The translations under genes were made by a program, and so were the position numbers. The notes below the pieces were generated by a model. The model did not search any database. It was not told the origin of the DNA and was given only the letters and a program-made list of their open reading frames with translations. From an uncultured Lachnospiraceae bacterium (GTDB taxonomy: Bacteria; Bacillota; Clostridia; Lachnospirales; Lachnospiraceae), in NCBI GenBank assembly GCA_947626365.1, contig CANQRW010000004.1:1-64000 (forward strand): a stretch of DNA of 64,000 bases, in the 5' to 3' direction. How positions within the stretch are numbered: the stretch's first letter is position 1; each line of letters opens with the position of its first letter. This document shows, in pieces, positions 1-8,333 of this stretch.

Positions 1-1028
1 AAGTTAAAGTAAGAAAAAAGTTCCTGTTTTGGGCAAAACAAGAACGAACTTTGCATAACTATTGACTTTACATAACACCGTTTATGGAAAGCTTTCCATA
101 ACTGATGTACCAAAGCGTTTAATATTGCTTCACGCACGGCCTTAATGGGATATTCCGGCTTATCCACACGGTATCCATTATCATCTATAATCGTCTTGGT
201 GCGGCTGTTTTTACGGACAAATTCAACTGCTTCTTCAAGCATATCCGGGATTGCACCGGTAATACGCTTATTATCTATAAATCGCTCACCGCCATTGCCT
301 ACGGTTCCCTGTTCCGTTCCAGGAAGAGAGACGGCGGTAATACAAAGTTGCGGGAAATATGTCTGCGGATATTTTGAAAAGGTCATTAAACCTGCAAGCG
401 TAGGGACTCCGCCACTGGTAATTCCCATAAGTTCTAAAACTTCATTCTCCATAACATTATCGGCGAGGTTTTTGCGCTCATTTTTTACAGCTGACATATA
501 GTTCAACATACGCTCTTCATCTATCAGTATGAATTTAGCGTTATCAACTGTGCGAATATCGTCACGGATTCTCTTGCGAAACGCTTCATAGCTGTAAATT
601 TCATATTCACTCATTGGTTCATCGGATTCGCCGACACGAACATACGACCCTTTGATACGCCCGACGCCTTTATAAAATACAGGACGTTCAGAAATATCAA
701 CACCGGGGATTTCTGCGGAAACTATCGATTTACCGTCAATATCACACACGGTAAATAGGGCACGAACTGCAGGTTCCATCTGTTTACATTGCTCTGCTAC
801 TTTCTTTTGAAGATCCCTGGCGTCATACACGCCTTTAACGGCGAAATTATCTGCCTCATTAATGCCAAAAATAATAATACCGCCTTCATCCTGATTGGAA
901 AAAGAAGAAAGAGTATCATACAGTCTTGTCGGGCAGCCTTGTACCGCGGATTTCAGTTCAATTGTCTGCGTCTCGGTTTTCAGTGCCTTTATATCTGAAA
1001 CTATTTTTTTTAATGCTTCCGGTTGCAT
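1..1028 (-). CDS. AlbA_2 (Schlafen-type) ATP-binding protein, partial, probably interrupted
   Basis: The minus strand is open from an ATG at 1028 to the window edge, at least 342 codons with no stop. A GGAGGA ribosome-binding site lies just upstream. Residues about 10-140 look like an AlbA_2 (divergent AAA_4) nucleic-acid-binding domain, with IELKSAV near residue 19 and GGIIIFGINE near residue 49. REAILNALVH at residues 299-308 is the usual entry to the C-terminal HATPase_c_4-like part. Relatives normally continue with an Arg-Asp-Tyr-type stretch. Here the reading frame instead enters unrelated sequence exactly where a 20-bp palindrome begins (82-101). The gene is therefore either cut by an insertion or has a divergent tail; the window edge prevents a decision. 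Such proteins are common in mobile or defence-type islands. Function is not established. Confidence 0.7.
   Translation of the reverse strand, partial: MQPEALKKIVSDIKALKTETQTIELKSAVQGCPTRLYDTLSSFSNQDEGGIIIFGINEADNFAVKGVYDARDLQKKVAEQCKQMEPAVRALFTVCDIDGKSIVSAEIPGVDISERPVFYKGVGRIKGSYVRVGESDEPMSEYEIYSYEAFRKRIRDDIRTVDNAKFILIDEERMLNYMSAVKNERKNLADNVMENEVLELMGITSGGVPTLAGLMTFSKYPQTYFPQLCITAVSLPGTEQGTVGNGGERFIDNKRITGAIPDMLEEAVEFVRKNSRTKTIIDDNGYRVDKPEYPIKAVREAILNALVHQLWKAFHKRCYVKSIVMQSSFLFCPKQELFSYFN
20..53. repeat. imperfect inverted repeat at left edge
   Basis: Arms GTTCCTGTTTT and AAAACAAGAAC (one mismatch over 11 bp) flank a GGGC loop, with further AAGTTC/GAACTT-like symmetry outside. It lies in the part of the AlbA-type gene that no longer looks like its family, so it may be the end of an inserted element. 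Confidence 0.5.
82..101. repeat. 20-bp perfect palindrome
   Basis: TTATGGAAAG is followed directly by its reverse complement CTTTCCATAA. The palindrome starts one codon after the last recognisable family residues of the AlbA-type gene, which makes it a plausible insertion junction. Confidence 0.8.
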
Positions 1029-1058
1029 AAACGATTCCTCCGCGAAAATACTAAAATT

Positions 1059-1087
1059 ATTTTATCATATTTCGATATGAATTTCAA
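1059..1087 (-). promoter_or_regulatory. sigma-A-type promoter of the AlbA-type gene
   Basis: On the minus strand TTGAAA (1082-1087) and TAAAAT (1059-1064) are separated by 17 nt, and the ATG at 1028 is about 25 nt downstream of the expected start. The spacer holds a short dyad, CATAT/ATATG, that could be an operator. Confidence 0.6.
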
Positions 1088-1164
1088 TAATTAACTGTGA
1101 TGGCATTAGAATTAACTGTAAAATTACAAAATTAACGATTTCGTTAATTCGTATCGTTAATTCG
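1088..1164. repeat. TTAA-rich direct and inverted repeat cluster
   Basis: Upstream of the AlbA-type promoter, ATTAACTG occurs twice. It is followed by a 9-bp inverted repeat AATTAACGA/TCGTTAATT (1130-1149, 2-nt loop) and by two direct copies of TCGTTAATTCG (1141-1151 and 1154-1164). The density just upstream of a -35 box suggests a regulator-binding region. The rest of 1165-1253 shows nothing recognisable. Confidence 0.5.
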
Positions 1165-1253
1165 GACGTTCAAAATATTCCCTCTTGTGCAAATTCGCAG
1201 GGTATTTAGAGTTGCTAAGCATTACCGACAGGTATAATCACCGCGAAAAAGAA

Positions 1254-1298
1254 ATCGAGTGCTCACTCCAACTCTCAGGTTGGTTATGATCACTCGAT
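1254..1298 (-). terminator. terminator downstream of the tRNA genes
   Basis: Arms ATCGAGTG (1254-1261) and CACTCGAT (1291-1298) enclose an inner CCAAC/GTTGG stem. On the minus strand the hairpin is followed by TTCTTTTTC. It ends the tRNA-Tyr to tRNA-Leu transcript. Confidence 0.75.
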
Positions 1299-1302
1299 AC
1301 AA

Positions 1303-1386
1303 TGCGGGTAGCCGGACTTGAACCGGCACGGGATTGCTCCCGAGAGATTTTAAGTCTCTTGTGTCTGCCTATTCCACCATACCCGC
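1303..1386 (-). tRNA. tRNA-Leu (anticodon UAA)
   Basis: The acceptor stem GCGGGTA pairs with TACCCGC, and the discriminator base is A. The anticodon loop reads ACTTAAAAT, giving anticodon TAA. There is a long class II variable arm and a GGTTCAAGTCC T-loop. Length is 84 nt and CCA is not encoded. It sits 73 nt from tRNA-Tyr and probably shares its transcript. Confidence 0.95.
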
Positions 1387-1458
1387 CTGCCTGCAGCCCG
1401 GACATTCCACGCCGGTCTGAAAACATGCCCGGCGCCTGCACCGCAGGCGCCGAACCAG

Positions 1459-1540
1459 TGGATGGGGGTGGATTCGAACCACCGAAGCGTTCCGCAACAG
1501 ATTTACAGTCTGCCCCCTTTGGCCACTCGGGAACCCATCC
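1459..1540 (-). tRNA. tRNA-Tyr (anticodon GUA)
   Basis: The acceptor GGATGGG pairs with CCCATCC. The D-arm begins TTCCCGAGTGG, the anticodon loop ACTGTAAAT gives GTA, a class II variable arm is present, and the T-loop is GGTTCGAATCC. Length is 82 nt and CCA is not encoded. Confidence 0.95.
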
Positions 1541-1720
1541 ATGTACCGCCGACCCGGGCCCTGCACAAATGCCGCCACACTGTCAGCGAAAATCAGTTTA
1601 TCACAATCAGTGAAAAAAAACAAGGTTTTCTGCCGGATTTTCTAAACATTCTTATGAATTTTAGTTTCGCTGTCATTTATGGCCGCTTCACCGACATGCT
1701 GTGAATACCATAACAGACTG

Positions 1721-1748
1721 CGGACAGAGACGGGACCGTCTCTGTCCG
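1721..1748 (-). terminator. hairpin after the ABC importer operon
   Basis: A perfect 11-bp stem, CGGACAGAGAC/GTCTCTGTCCG with a 6-nt loop, lies 24 nt beyond the ATPase stop codon. No clear T-run follows, so termination is inferred from position. Nothing else was seen in 1541-1771. Confidence 0.55.
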
Positions 1749-1771
1749 CTACCCTTGTAAACCAGCCGGAT

Positions 1772-2842
1772 TCAGGTTAATATCTTATTGTAATCATCAT
1801 TTCCGTCGTCCGGATATACCAGAAAACTATCAATGATAAGCCCGACTTTATCACCGACGCGCAGTGTGTCGTAGGTATGGGCGTCTGCAGTAACCCGCAG
1901 GGTCGTATCGCCCACTTCCACGCGGCAGTCATTAACGTCACCCAGATAATACATGGAAGAAAGGATACCGGTCAGATGACCTTCCGCCGATGTCAGCTCA
2001 ATATTCTCCGGTCGGATTGCCAGTACCACATCTCCTCTCATCTCCCCATCGTACTTCACGGACTGGTCGATGCCCTTGATACGGATCCGCCCGGCTTCCG
2101 CCAATCCTTTAATGAAATTAACCTTTCCAACGAAATCCGCTACAAACTGATTCGCCGGATGACGGTAAATCTCGATAGGATGGCCCACCTGCTGTATCAC
2201 GCCGCGATTAATGATATAGACCCGATCGGACATAGTCATAGCCTCAATCTGGTCATGGGTTACATAAACCACAGTAATCCCCAGCTTCCGCTGAATCTCT
2301 TTAATCTCATAACGCATACTCTCACGCAGCTTCGCATCCAGGTTCGACAGCGGCTCGTCCAGAAGCAGCAGCTTCGGCTCCGCCACCAGCGCGCGGCCCA
2401 GGGCTACCCTCTGCTGTTGTCCGCCGGAAAGCTGGGACGGCATCCGGTCAGCATACTGGCTCAGATGAACAACTTCCAGAATTCCTTCCACCTTTTCCCT
2501 GATCACATTTTTCGGCATCCTTTTAATCTTCAGCGGATAAGCCACATTATCAAATACATTCATATGCGGCCAGACCGCATAGGACTGGAACACCATGCCA
2601 ATCTCTCTTTTTTCCGGCGGCACAAACACATCTTTGGAACTGACTACTTTTCCGTCAATACGGACCTCGCCGGTGGTAGGTTTTTCAAACCCGGCAATAA
2701 TCCGCAGCATCGTGGTTTTGCCGCAGCCGGACGGCCCCAGCAGGGTGATAAACTCTCCATCCTGAAACTCCTGAGTAAATTCTTTCAAAACTTCCACATT
2801 TCCGAAGGATTTTGTCACATGATCAATGGTTATAACAGACAT
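1772..2842 (-). CDS. ABC transporter ATP-binding protein, FbpC/PotA type
   Basis: This is the ATPase of a binding-protein-dependent importer, 356 residues, acting on the inner face of the membrane. It shows Walker A GPSGCGKT (about 36-43), a Q-loop in VFQSYAVWP, the signature LSGGQQQR, Walker B LLLLDEP, the switch histidine in VTHDQIEAM, and a C-terminal TOBE-like region with AIRPENIEL. This is the usual plan for Fe(III), polyamine or phosphonate importers. It is last in a three-gene operon, 11 nt after the permease. The substrate cannot be read from the ATPase; the fused permease and the binding protein favour the Fbp/Afu iron family. Confidence 0.9.
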   Translation of the reverse strand: MSVITIDHVTKSFGNVEVLKEFTQEFQDGEFITLLGPSGCGKTTMLRIIAGFEKPTTGEVRIDGKVVSSKDVFVPPEKREIGMVFQSYAVWPHMNVFDNVAYPLKIKRMPKNVIREKVEGILEVVHLSQYADRMPSQLSGGQQQRVALGRALVAEPKLLLLDEPLSNLDAKLRESMRYEIKEIQRKLGITVVYVTHDQIEAMTMSDRVYIINRGVIQQVGHPIEIYRHPANQFVADFVGKVNFIKGLAEAGRIRIKGIDQSVKYDGEMRGDVVLAIRPENIELTSAEGHLTGILSSMYYLGDVNDCRVEVGDTTLRVTADAHTYDTLRVGDKVGLIIDSFLVYPDDGNDDYNKILT

Positions 2843-2853
2843 CTTCCCGCCTC

Positions 2854-4557
2854 CTAAATTGAGAATTTCCCTTTTGTCACTTTATCCAGAATAACATTAA
2901 GCCCAATAACCATGATCAGGATGCCGCCGGCCAGAGCCGAGGCTGTCTGCTGGCTATGGTATGTCTGATACGTGAACAGCTCCACGCCCAGCGTCTTAGT
3001 ATCCGTAGAATACAGCAGATTTGACATCGTCAGTTCATAGAAGCAGGGCATAAAAATCAGGAACCAGCCTGCCACAATAGACGGGATGATCAGCGGGAAC
3101 AGAACGTCCTTCAGCCGGCGCAGCCACCCTGCTCCGGATATCTGCGCTGCTTCCTCCAGAGACGGGCTGACCTGGGAGAACGCCGAAACCACGGTCCGCA
3201 TTCCCATCAGCATATATTTGATCATATAGGCAACGATCATGATGAAAATCGTGTTGTAAATGTTGACCCCAAACCGGCCGGACATAGTCATGATCAGCGC
3301 CAGGGCGATAACCACGCTGGGAGTTCCGGAACCCACGGTAATCAGGAAATCCGGGACTGCTTTGCCTTTTACATTGGTCCGTTTCAGCAGATAAGCCATA
3401 ACCAGACAAACAATCATGCCAAGGGTAGCTGCCCAGACGGCGGAAATCACCGAATTTTTGGTTGAGCCGAGAATGGATTTGCGCGTCAGCGCCGTATTCC
3501 AGAATTTCAGCGTAAAGTTACCGGGAGCAAACAGGCTCTTGCCCATATTTGTCGTAAAGGATGTCATGAAAACCGTAGCAAACGGGATGATCACAACGAT
3601 CAGCGCGAATATGCTTACCAAAATGGTAATCGGTATACGCCATTTCCCCAGATCGACGATATTGGGACGCGTCGATTTGCCGGAAACGGTAATATAATCT
3701 TTCTTCCCTACTACAAAATTTGAAATATACAAAACAAGCAGGGCAATCGCCATCAGGAATACCGCCAGTACCGTCGCGTCCGTCAGGCCCTGTTGAGAAC
3801 CCACGGAGACATAGTCCATAATACGGGTCGTCACCGTATAAAGCTGCCCCGGCGCCCCAATGATGGACGGAATCCCGTAACAGGAGGCCGCTGCCACAAA
3901 TACCAGCAGCGCGGCCGCCACAATACTCGGCATCATCAACGGAAGCGTCACGGTAAAAAGCGTCTTCAACGGCGATGCGCCGGAAATGCGGGACGCCTCC
4001 TCAAGGGAAGGATCCATCTTTTCCATCGCTCTGGATATGGTGATAAACGCGTACGGATAATAAAATGTAGTCAATACCCATACCAATCCCCAAATCGAAT
4101 AGATGTTAAACGGATTCTCCGACAAATGAAGCAGATTCTTAATAAATACGTTCAGAGTTCCTACCTTGGGATTTAAAAGACGCAGCCACGCCATAGCCCC
4201 TACATAAGGAGGAACCATGTAGGTGGTGACAAACAGGAAACGGAAAAACTTTTTTCCGTAAAGATTCGTCCGTCCTACCAGCCACGCCAGAGGGAACGCC
4301 AGGATCACCCCGAATATCATCGCGAATCCCGCCGTAATGATGGTGTTCTTCAGGCAGGACCAGTTCATCTCGTATGTATATATTCTCGAAAATCCCTCCA
4401 GGGAAAACTTACCCGTGGAGAAAAAAGAGCGGTATACTAAATACAGCAGCGGAAACACCTGAAATACCAGCAAAAAAGCCACAATAACCAGGATTACTGC
4501 CCATTTTATATCAAAGTAATGTTTTTTCTGCACTCCTACATACCTCTTTTCCGCCAA
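2854..4557 (-). CDS. ABC transporter permease, fused two-domain FbpB type
   Basis: A 567-residue integral membrane protein made of two tandem binding-protein-dependent permease halves. Each half ends in the cytoplasmic EAA loop that contacts the ATPase (EEASRISGASPLKTLFTVTLP near residue 190, EEAAQISGAGWLRRLKDVLFP near 490). About twelve hydrophobic segments are visible. The fused layout is typical of Fe(III) transporters such as FbpB/AfuB, as opposed to the split PotB/PotC arrangement. It lies between the binding-protein gene, from which it is separated by a hairpin at 4596-4617, and the ATPase gene. Iron is the favoured substrate; 2-aminoethylphosphonate or thiamine relatives have similar permeases and are not excluded. 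Confidence 0.88.
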   Translation of the reverse strand: MAEKRYVGVQKKHYFDIKWAVILVIVAFLLVFQVFPLLYLVYRSFFSTGKFSLEGFSRIYTYEMNWSCLKNTIITAGFAMIFGVILAFPLAWLVGRTNLYGKKFFRFLFVTTYMVPPYVGAMAWLRLLNPKVGTLNVFIKNLLHLSENPFNIYSIWGLVWVLTTFYYPYAFITISRAMEKMDPSLEEASRISGASPLKTLFTVTLPLMMPSIVAAALLVFVAAASCYGIPSIIGAPGQLYTVTTRIMDYVSVGSQQGLTDATVLAVFLMAIALLVLYISNFVVGKKDYITVSGKSTRPNIVDLGKWRIPITILVSIFALIVVIIPFATVFMTSFTTNMGKSLFAPGNFTLKFWNTALTRKSILGSTKNSVISAVWAATLGMIVCLVMAYLLKRTNVKGKAVPDFLITVGSGTPSVVIALALIMTMSGRFGVNIYNTIFIMIVAYMIKYMLMGMRTVVSAFSQVSPSLEEAAQISGAGWLRRLKDVLFPLIIPSIVAGWFLIFMPCFYELTMSNLLYSTDTKTLGVELFTYQTYHSQQTASALAGGILIMVIGLNVILDKVTKGKFSI

Positions 4558-4595
4558 AAATACCGATAATTTCCTGTTTCAGATATTACAGAACA

Positions 4596-4617
4596 AGAAG
4601 GGGCCGAAGCCCCTTCT
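4596..4617 (-). terminator. UUCG-capped hairpin between binding protein and permease
   Basis: Read on the minus strand, a 9-bp GC-rich stem (AGAAGGGGC/GCCCCTTCT) is capped by TTCG, an exceptionally stable tetraloop. It is not followed by a long T-run. Such intercistronic hairpins usually stabilise the upstream binding-protein message or cut downstream transcription, giving excess binding protein over permease. Confidence 0.7.
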
Positions 4618-4634
4618 CAAAATAACACATTGTA

Positions 4635-5789
4635 TCAGCCTTCAGGAACCGTAACATTTTCCTGGAACAGGGTGCGGATTTCTTCACGTTCACGGAAGCA
4701 GCGCTCCCAGTCCACAGGCATTGTATTCTTGAGGATCTCCGCTGTAGGAAGCGCGTCATACGGAGCTTGATCAAAATCGCTGCGCACGGAATGCATCCAG
4801 CCCGCCACGATATATTCCTGGCCTTCCGGCGACAGGAACCAATCCGTGATCGCTTCACAGGCGGCGATGTTCTCATTGGCGCTCTTGGCCTCGTCTATCG
4901 TCATAATAGTGGACGGAATTGCAATGGTGCCATCGTCCGGATAAATCACTTCCAGAAGAGAACCTTCTTCTTCTCTTTTCTTAAGAACGGATTCCTCCAG
5001 AATCATGATTTCCTTACACTCTCCGGTCTCCAGCTTCGTCAGAGCTACGGAACCGGATTCCACAGCCGTTTCCTGACTGCCAAGCTGCGCGAAGTACTCG
5101 TCGCCGTAAGCGTCCTGCAGTGCCACGATAGCGGCATAAGACGTGCCGGATGTCAGCGGATTACCCATGGAAACATATCCCTTCAGATTCTCGTCTGTCG
5201 CAAAATCCTTAAAGTTTGTAGGCAGCTCTTCCTTGGAATACATCTCCGGATTATAGGCCAGAACCATGTTGCAGACACGAACCGGATACCAGTAACCCTC
5301 TTCATCATAATCAAAGAGGAGCTTATCCTTCTCCGCGTAATCATAAGCATGGAGCAGTCCCATCTCCTTCAGTTCCAACGAGTAGGCCGGCTCAGCTACC
5401 ATCAGCATATCGCAGCCCAGCTTGCCGCTGTCGCCTGCGGCATCAATCTCCGCAGCGACCTTAGACTGCAGCGTTCCCGTACCTCCATAGAAAAACTCAA
5501 TGTCCGCGTTGGGGAAAACTTCCTCCAGCTTCTCATCAACCATGGCGATAATGTCCTCATACATTGACGTATAAATGACGACCTTTCCGGTAACATCCTC
5601 TGCTGAAGCGCCTCCTTCATCAGGGGTCTCCGCCGCCTCTGTCTCGCCTGCGGCTTCTGCTGTTTCCGCTGCCGCTGTGGTTTTTTCCGCTTCTGTGGCG
5701 CTGCTGCCGCTGCTGCTTCCGCCGCCTCCGCAGGCCACAAGACTCGCCGCCATGATAAATGACATGGCAACTGCAGTCAGTTTTTTCAT
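4635..5789 (-). CDS. extracellular solute-binding lipoprotein (Fbp-type importer)
   Basis: A 384-residue lipoprotein. The start is the ATG at 5789, which gives MKKLTAVAMSF after AGGAGG; a longer frame extends upstream without a ribosome-binding site. The lipobox LVAC puts the lipidated Cys near residue 20. An Ala/Glu/Thr-rich linker of about 45 residues follows, then the binding domain beginning GKVVIYTSMYEDI, the usual first strand of Fe(III)-type family 1 binding proteins. GGTGTLQSKVAAEI and NPLTSGTSYAAI are family-like ligand-binding segments. It is the first gene of the operon, driven by the promoter at 5844-5873. The exact ligand is inferred. Confidence 0.87.
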   Translation of the reverse strand: MKKLTAVAMSFIMAASLVACGGGGSSSGSSATEAEKTTAAAETAEAAGETEAAETPDEGGASAEDVTGKVVIYTSMYEDIIAMVDEKLEEVFPNADIEFFYGGTGTLQSKVAAEIDAAGDSGKLGCDMLMVAEPAYSLELKEMGLLHAYDYAEKDKLLFDYDEEGYWYPVRVCNMVLAYNPEMYSKEELPTNFKDFATDENLKGYVSMGNPLTSGTSYAAIVALQDAYGDEYFAQLGSQETAVESGSVALTKLETGECKEIMILEESVLKKREEEGSLLEVIYPDDGTIAIPSTIMTIDEAKSANENIAACEAITDWFLSPEGQEYIVAGWMHSVRSDFDQAPYDALPTAEILKNTMPVDWERCFREREEIRTLFQENVTVPEG

Positions 5790-5843
5790 AGTACCTCCTC
5801 CTTTTCGTGTCGGTTGATTGTTAATAAATAACTGCCGATTTTT

Positions 5844-5873
5844 ATTATACCCTCCCGAACTGGAAAATGTCAA
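5844..5873 (-). promoter_or_regulatory. promoter of the ABC importer operon
   Basis: On the minus strand TTGACA (5868-5873) and TATAAT (5844-5849) are separated by 18 nt. Both boxes match consensus. The leader to the ATG at 5789 is about 50 nt. No clear Fur box was recognised. Confidence 0.8.
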
Positions 5874-5965
5874 GTCTCAGAGCATCTTTTTTTCTGTCTT
5901 TTTTGCGCTTTATTATTCCTTTTCAAAAAATTTTATCCAAATAGTGAAAATCTTTTAGCATGAGC

Positions 5966-8008
5966 TCAGCCGGCGGCCTCGGAAACCAGCAGGATAGAAC
6001 TGTTGCCTCCCAGCTCCAGCTTCACGCAGCCGTCCTCCACCGGATAATCCAGCGCTCCCACATTGTAATCCTTCTCCGATGTCAGCATAACCCGGGTCAG
6101 ACGATCCGTATCGCGAATTCCGATCTGCCATACCGGAAGAGAGATCTTCTGGGGGCCGGCACTGTTGTTGATGGCTACTACACAGCGGTTGCTGCCGGCA
6201 AACCGCCCGTAAGCGATCACCTGGCGATCCGCCGCAAGCTCCTTCAGCGAGCCTCTCCGCAGAGCCGGATTGGTCCGGTGAAGCCGCGTCATATAACGGT
6301 GAAACTCGATCATCTCCTGATTCTCCCGGCCCCATGGATAGGTCCTCCGGCTGTCCGGATCGGTCCAGCCGCACAGTCCGGTCTCATCTCCATAATAGAT
6401 GGTAGGCGCTCCCGGCCAGGTCATCTGAACCATAACCGCCTCCCGGAAGACTCCGGGGTGAATATTGCGCTCCGCCGCTTCCGGCCCAGACGTTCCGATC
6501 CGGCCGTTGGTCCGGTTGGTCCGCGTCATAAACCGGGAATGATCGTGATTGGACAACTCGTTCATGGACGTGAGAATAGACGTCTCCTGCATGCGGCACA
6601 TATAATAGTTCATGGACCGGAAAAACGCCTCCCCGTCGCCGAACAGGTTGGGATTATACTCATCGCTGTGCTTTTCCATGCCGGTCAGAAACCAGGTCAG
6701 CGGTTCCATAAAAGCGTCATAATTCATGATGGTATCCCACTCGTCGCCCTCCAGCCAGGGCGCCGGATTGCCGTAATGCTCCGCCAGGATCACCGCCTCC
6801 GGGTTGGCCGACTTCACCGCTTTCCGGAAATCCTTCCAGAACTGATGGTTAAACTGGCTGCTGTGGCCCAGATCCGCCGCCACATCCAGCCTCCAGCCAT
6901 CCACATTGTAGGGCGGCGACACCCATTTGCGGCCGATCTCCATGATGTACTGATACAGTTCCGGGGATTCCTCATAGTTCAGCTTAGGCAGCGTCTCATA
7001 ATCCCACCAGCCCTCATAGCTCTTGTTATAGGGCCAGCCGTTCTCATCTTTAAATCGGAAGAATTTCCTGTAAGGACTGTCCTTGGACACATAAGCCCCC
7101 GGCTCATAGCCCTCTGACTGTTCATAGATTCCCTCTCTGTCCAGCCATTTATTGAAGGAACCGCAGTGATTAAATACGCCGTCGATGATAACCCGCATGC
7201 CCCGACGGTGAATCTCTGCTACCAGATCCGCGAAAAAGCGGTTGCTGGCTTCCAGATTCTCCCTGTCCGTAGTGCGGATACGATACTTGGAAGCATTCCG
7301 ATTATCCGCCGCATCCCGGCTTACCGTCTCCCCGCCGTCCTTAAGTATCTTCCCGAAATGGGGATCGATATAATCGTAATCCTGAGTATCGTATTTGTGA
7401 TTGGACGGTGATACAAAAAGCGGGTTGAAATAAATCACTTCTACTCCAAGGCTGCGGATATAATCCAGCTTATCCCACACGCCCTGCAGATCTCCCCCGT
7501 AAAACCGATCCACATCCATGGCGGCCGGATATTCATACCAGTCATTCACATGGGTCACAGGTTTCCCCAGATAGATATACTCCTGATCCACCACATCGGT
7601 GGAAGCGTCGCCGCGGCAGAACCGGTCCACAAAAATCTGGTACATGATCGCTCCCTTTGCCCATTCCGGCGTAAAGAATCCCGGCATAAGGCAGAAATCA
7701 AAATACCATTTTCTGTCCTTATCGGCACCCAGCCGGTTATAGCAGCAGTGGTCGCCGCCATGCACCACATGAAAATGGTAATAAACCGGATAATCCGGCG
7801 CCTTCATCTGATACTCATAATAATCAAACAGGCCGTCCGATCCGGCCTTATTCATCTTTTTCTCTTCCTCGTGCTCCTCTGCAAAATAGACGTCATCCAC
7901 ATCATTTTTCCCGGTCCGAAACCGAAATGTCACCATATCGCCGGCGTTGACTTCCATCGGTATCCGAAATTCCTGGGTGGAGTCGGTGAAAAGCGCCCTT
8001 CTGTCCAT
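5966..8008 (-). CDS. GH13 alpha-amylase family protein (neopullulanase / cyclomaltodextrinase-like)
   Basis: A 680-residue glycoside hydrolase for alpha-glucans. The ATG at 8008 is chosen because AGGAAGG lies 8-9 nt upstream; a TTG eight codons earlier has no such site. The N-terminal 130 residues resemble the beta-sandwich module (CBM34-like) of neopullulanases. The TIM-barrel starts near GAIMYQIFVDRF. The conserved regions are visible: IIDGVFNHCG (I), GWRLDVAADLG with the nucleophile Asp (II), ILAEHYG with the acid/base Glu (III), and NELSNHD with the third acidic residue (IV). There is no signal peptide, so it is probably cytoplasmic and acts on imported maltodextrins or cyclodextrins. It stands alone behind a long leader. 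Confidence 0.88.
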   Translation of the reverse strand: MDRRALFTDSTQEFRIPMEVNAGDMVTFRFRTGKNDVDDVYFAEEHEEEKKMNKAGSDGLFDYYEYQMKAPDYPVYYHFHVVHGGDHCCYNRLGADKDRKWYFDFCLMPGFFTPEWAKGAIMYQIFVDRFCRGDASTDVVDQEYIYLGKPVTHVNDWYEYPAAMDVDRFYGGDLQGVWDKLDYIRSLGVEVIYFNPLFVSPSNHKYDTQDYDYIDPHFGKILKDGGETVSRDAADNRNASKYRIRTTDRENLEASNRFFADLVAEIHRRGMRVIIDGVFNHCGSFNKWLDREGIYEQSEGYEPGAYVSKDSPYRKFFRFKDENGWPYNKSYEGWWDYETLPKLNYEESPELYQYIMEIGRKWVSPPYNVDGWRLDVAADLGHSSQFNHQFWKDFRKAVKSANPEAVILAEHYGNPAPWLEGDEWDTIMNYDAFMEPLTWFLTGMEKHSDEYNPNLFGDGEAFFRSMNYYMCRMQETSILTSMNELSNHDHSRFMTRTNRTNGRIGTSGPEAAERNIHPGVFREAVMVQMTWPGAPTIYYGDETGLCGWTDPDSRRTYPWGRENQEMIEFHRYMTRLHRTNPALRRGSLKELAADRQVIAYGRFAGSNRCVVAINNSAGPQKISLPVWQIGIRDTDRLTRVMLTSEKDYNVGALDYPVEDGCVKLELGGNSSILLVSEAAG

Positions 8009-8333
8009 TACGTCAGCCCTTCCTGTTGCCAAATGTTCTCTCGCTTTTTTTGCTACTATATTCTATCTGATTCCGGGAAAATATACAAGAGCGAACTTGG
8101 GGAAAATGAAAAAACGCCGCGGATTTTTGGACAGCGAAAGAGCCGGTGGGGTAACCGGCTCTTTCAGGAGAAGGTATTTCGTTTCTTATGGGGTGTAGCA
8201 AAAACTATATAATGTATTGGGGGGTACGTGATTATACTAGCATGATTTCCGTTTTTTGAAAAGGGATAGCCTTCACAAACTTAACAAAAGTTTTGTCGGT
8301 TTTTTGTGCATTTTGTCCACGTACTATTCTGCC
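8009..8333 (-). other. gene-free interval: amylase leader with hairpin and ftsH 3' flank
   Basis: No gene fits here. On the minus strand a TATAAT (8231-8236) with a weak -35 could start the amylase message, giving a leader of about 215 nt. Within it lies a perfect 12-bp stem, GAAAGAGCCGGT (8136-8147) and ACCGGCTCTTTC (8154-8165), with a 6-nt loop and no T-run on either side. Nearer ftsH, ACAAAA/TTTTGT symmetry at 8286-8298 is weak. The 12-bp hairpin could be an ftsH terminator or an amylase leader element. Confidence 0.5.

Noticed and set aside
1238-1623. Short frames across the tRNA genes
   Set aside because: They read through tRNA-Leu and tRNA-Tyr and have no RBS or protein features.
5960-7117. 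385-codon plus-strand frame opposite the amylase
   Set aside because: Antisense shadow of the GH13 gene, whose four catalytic regions are intact.
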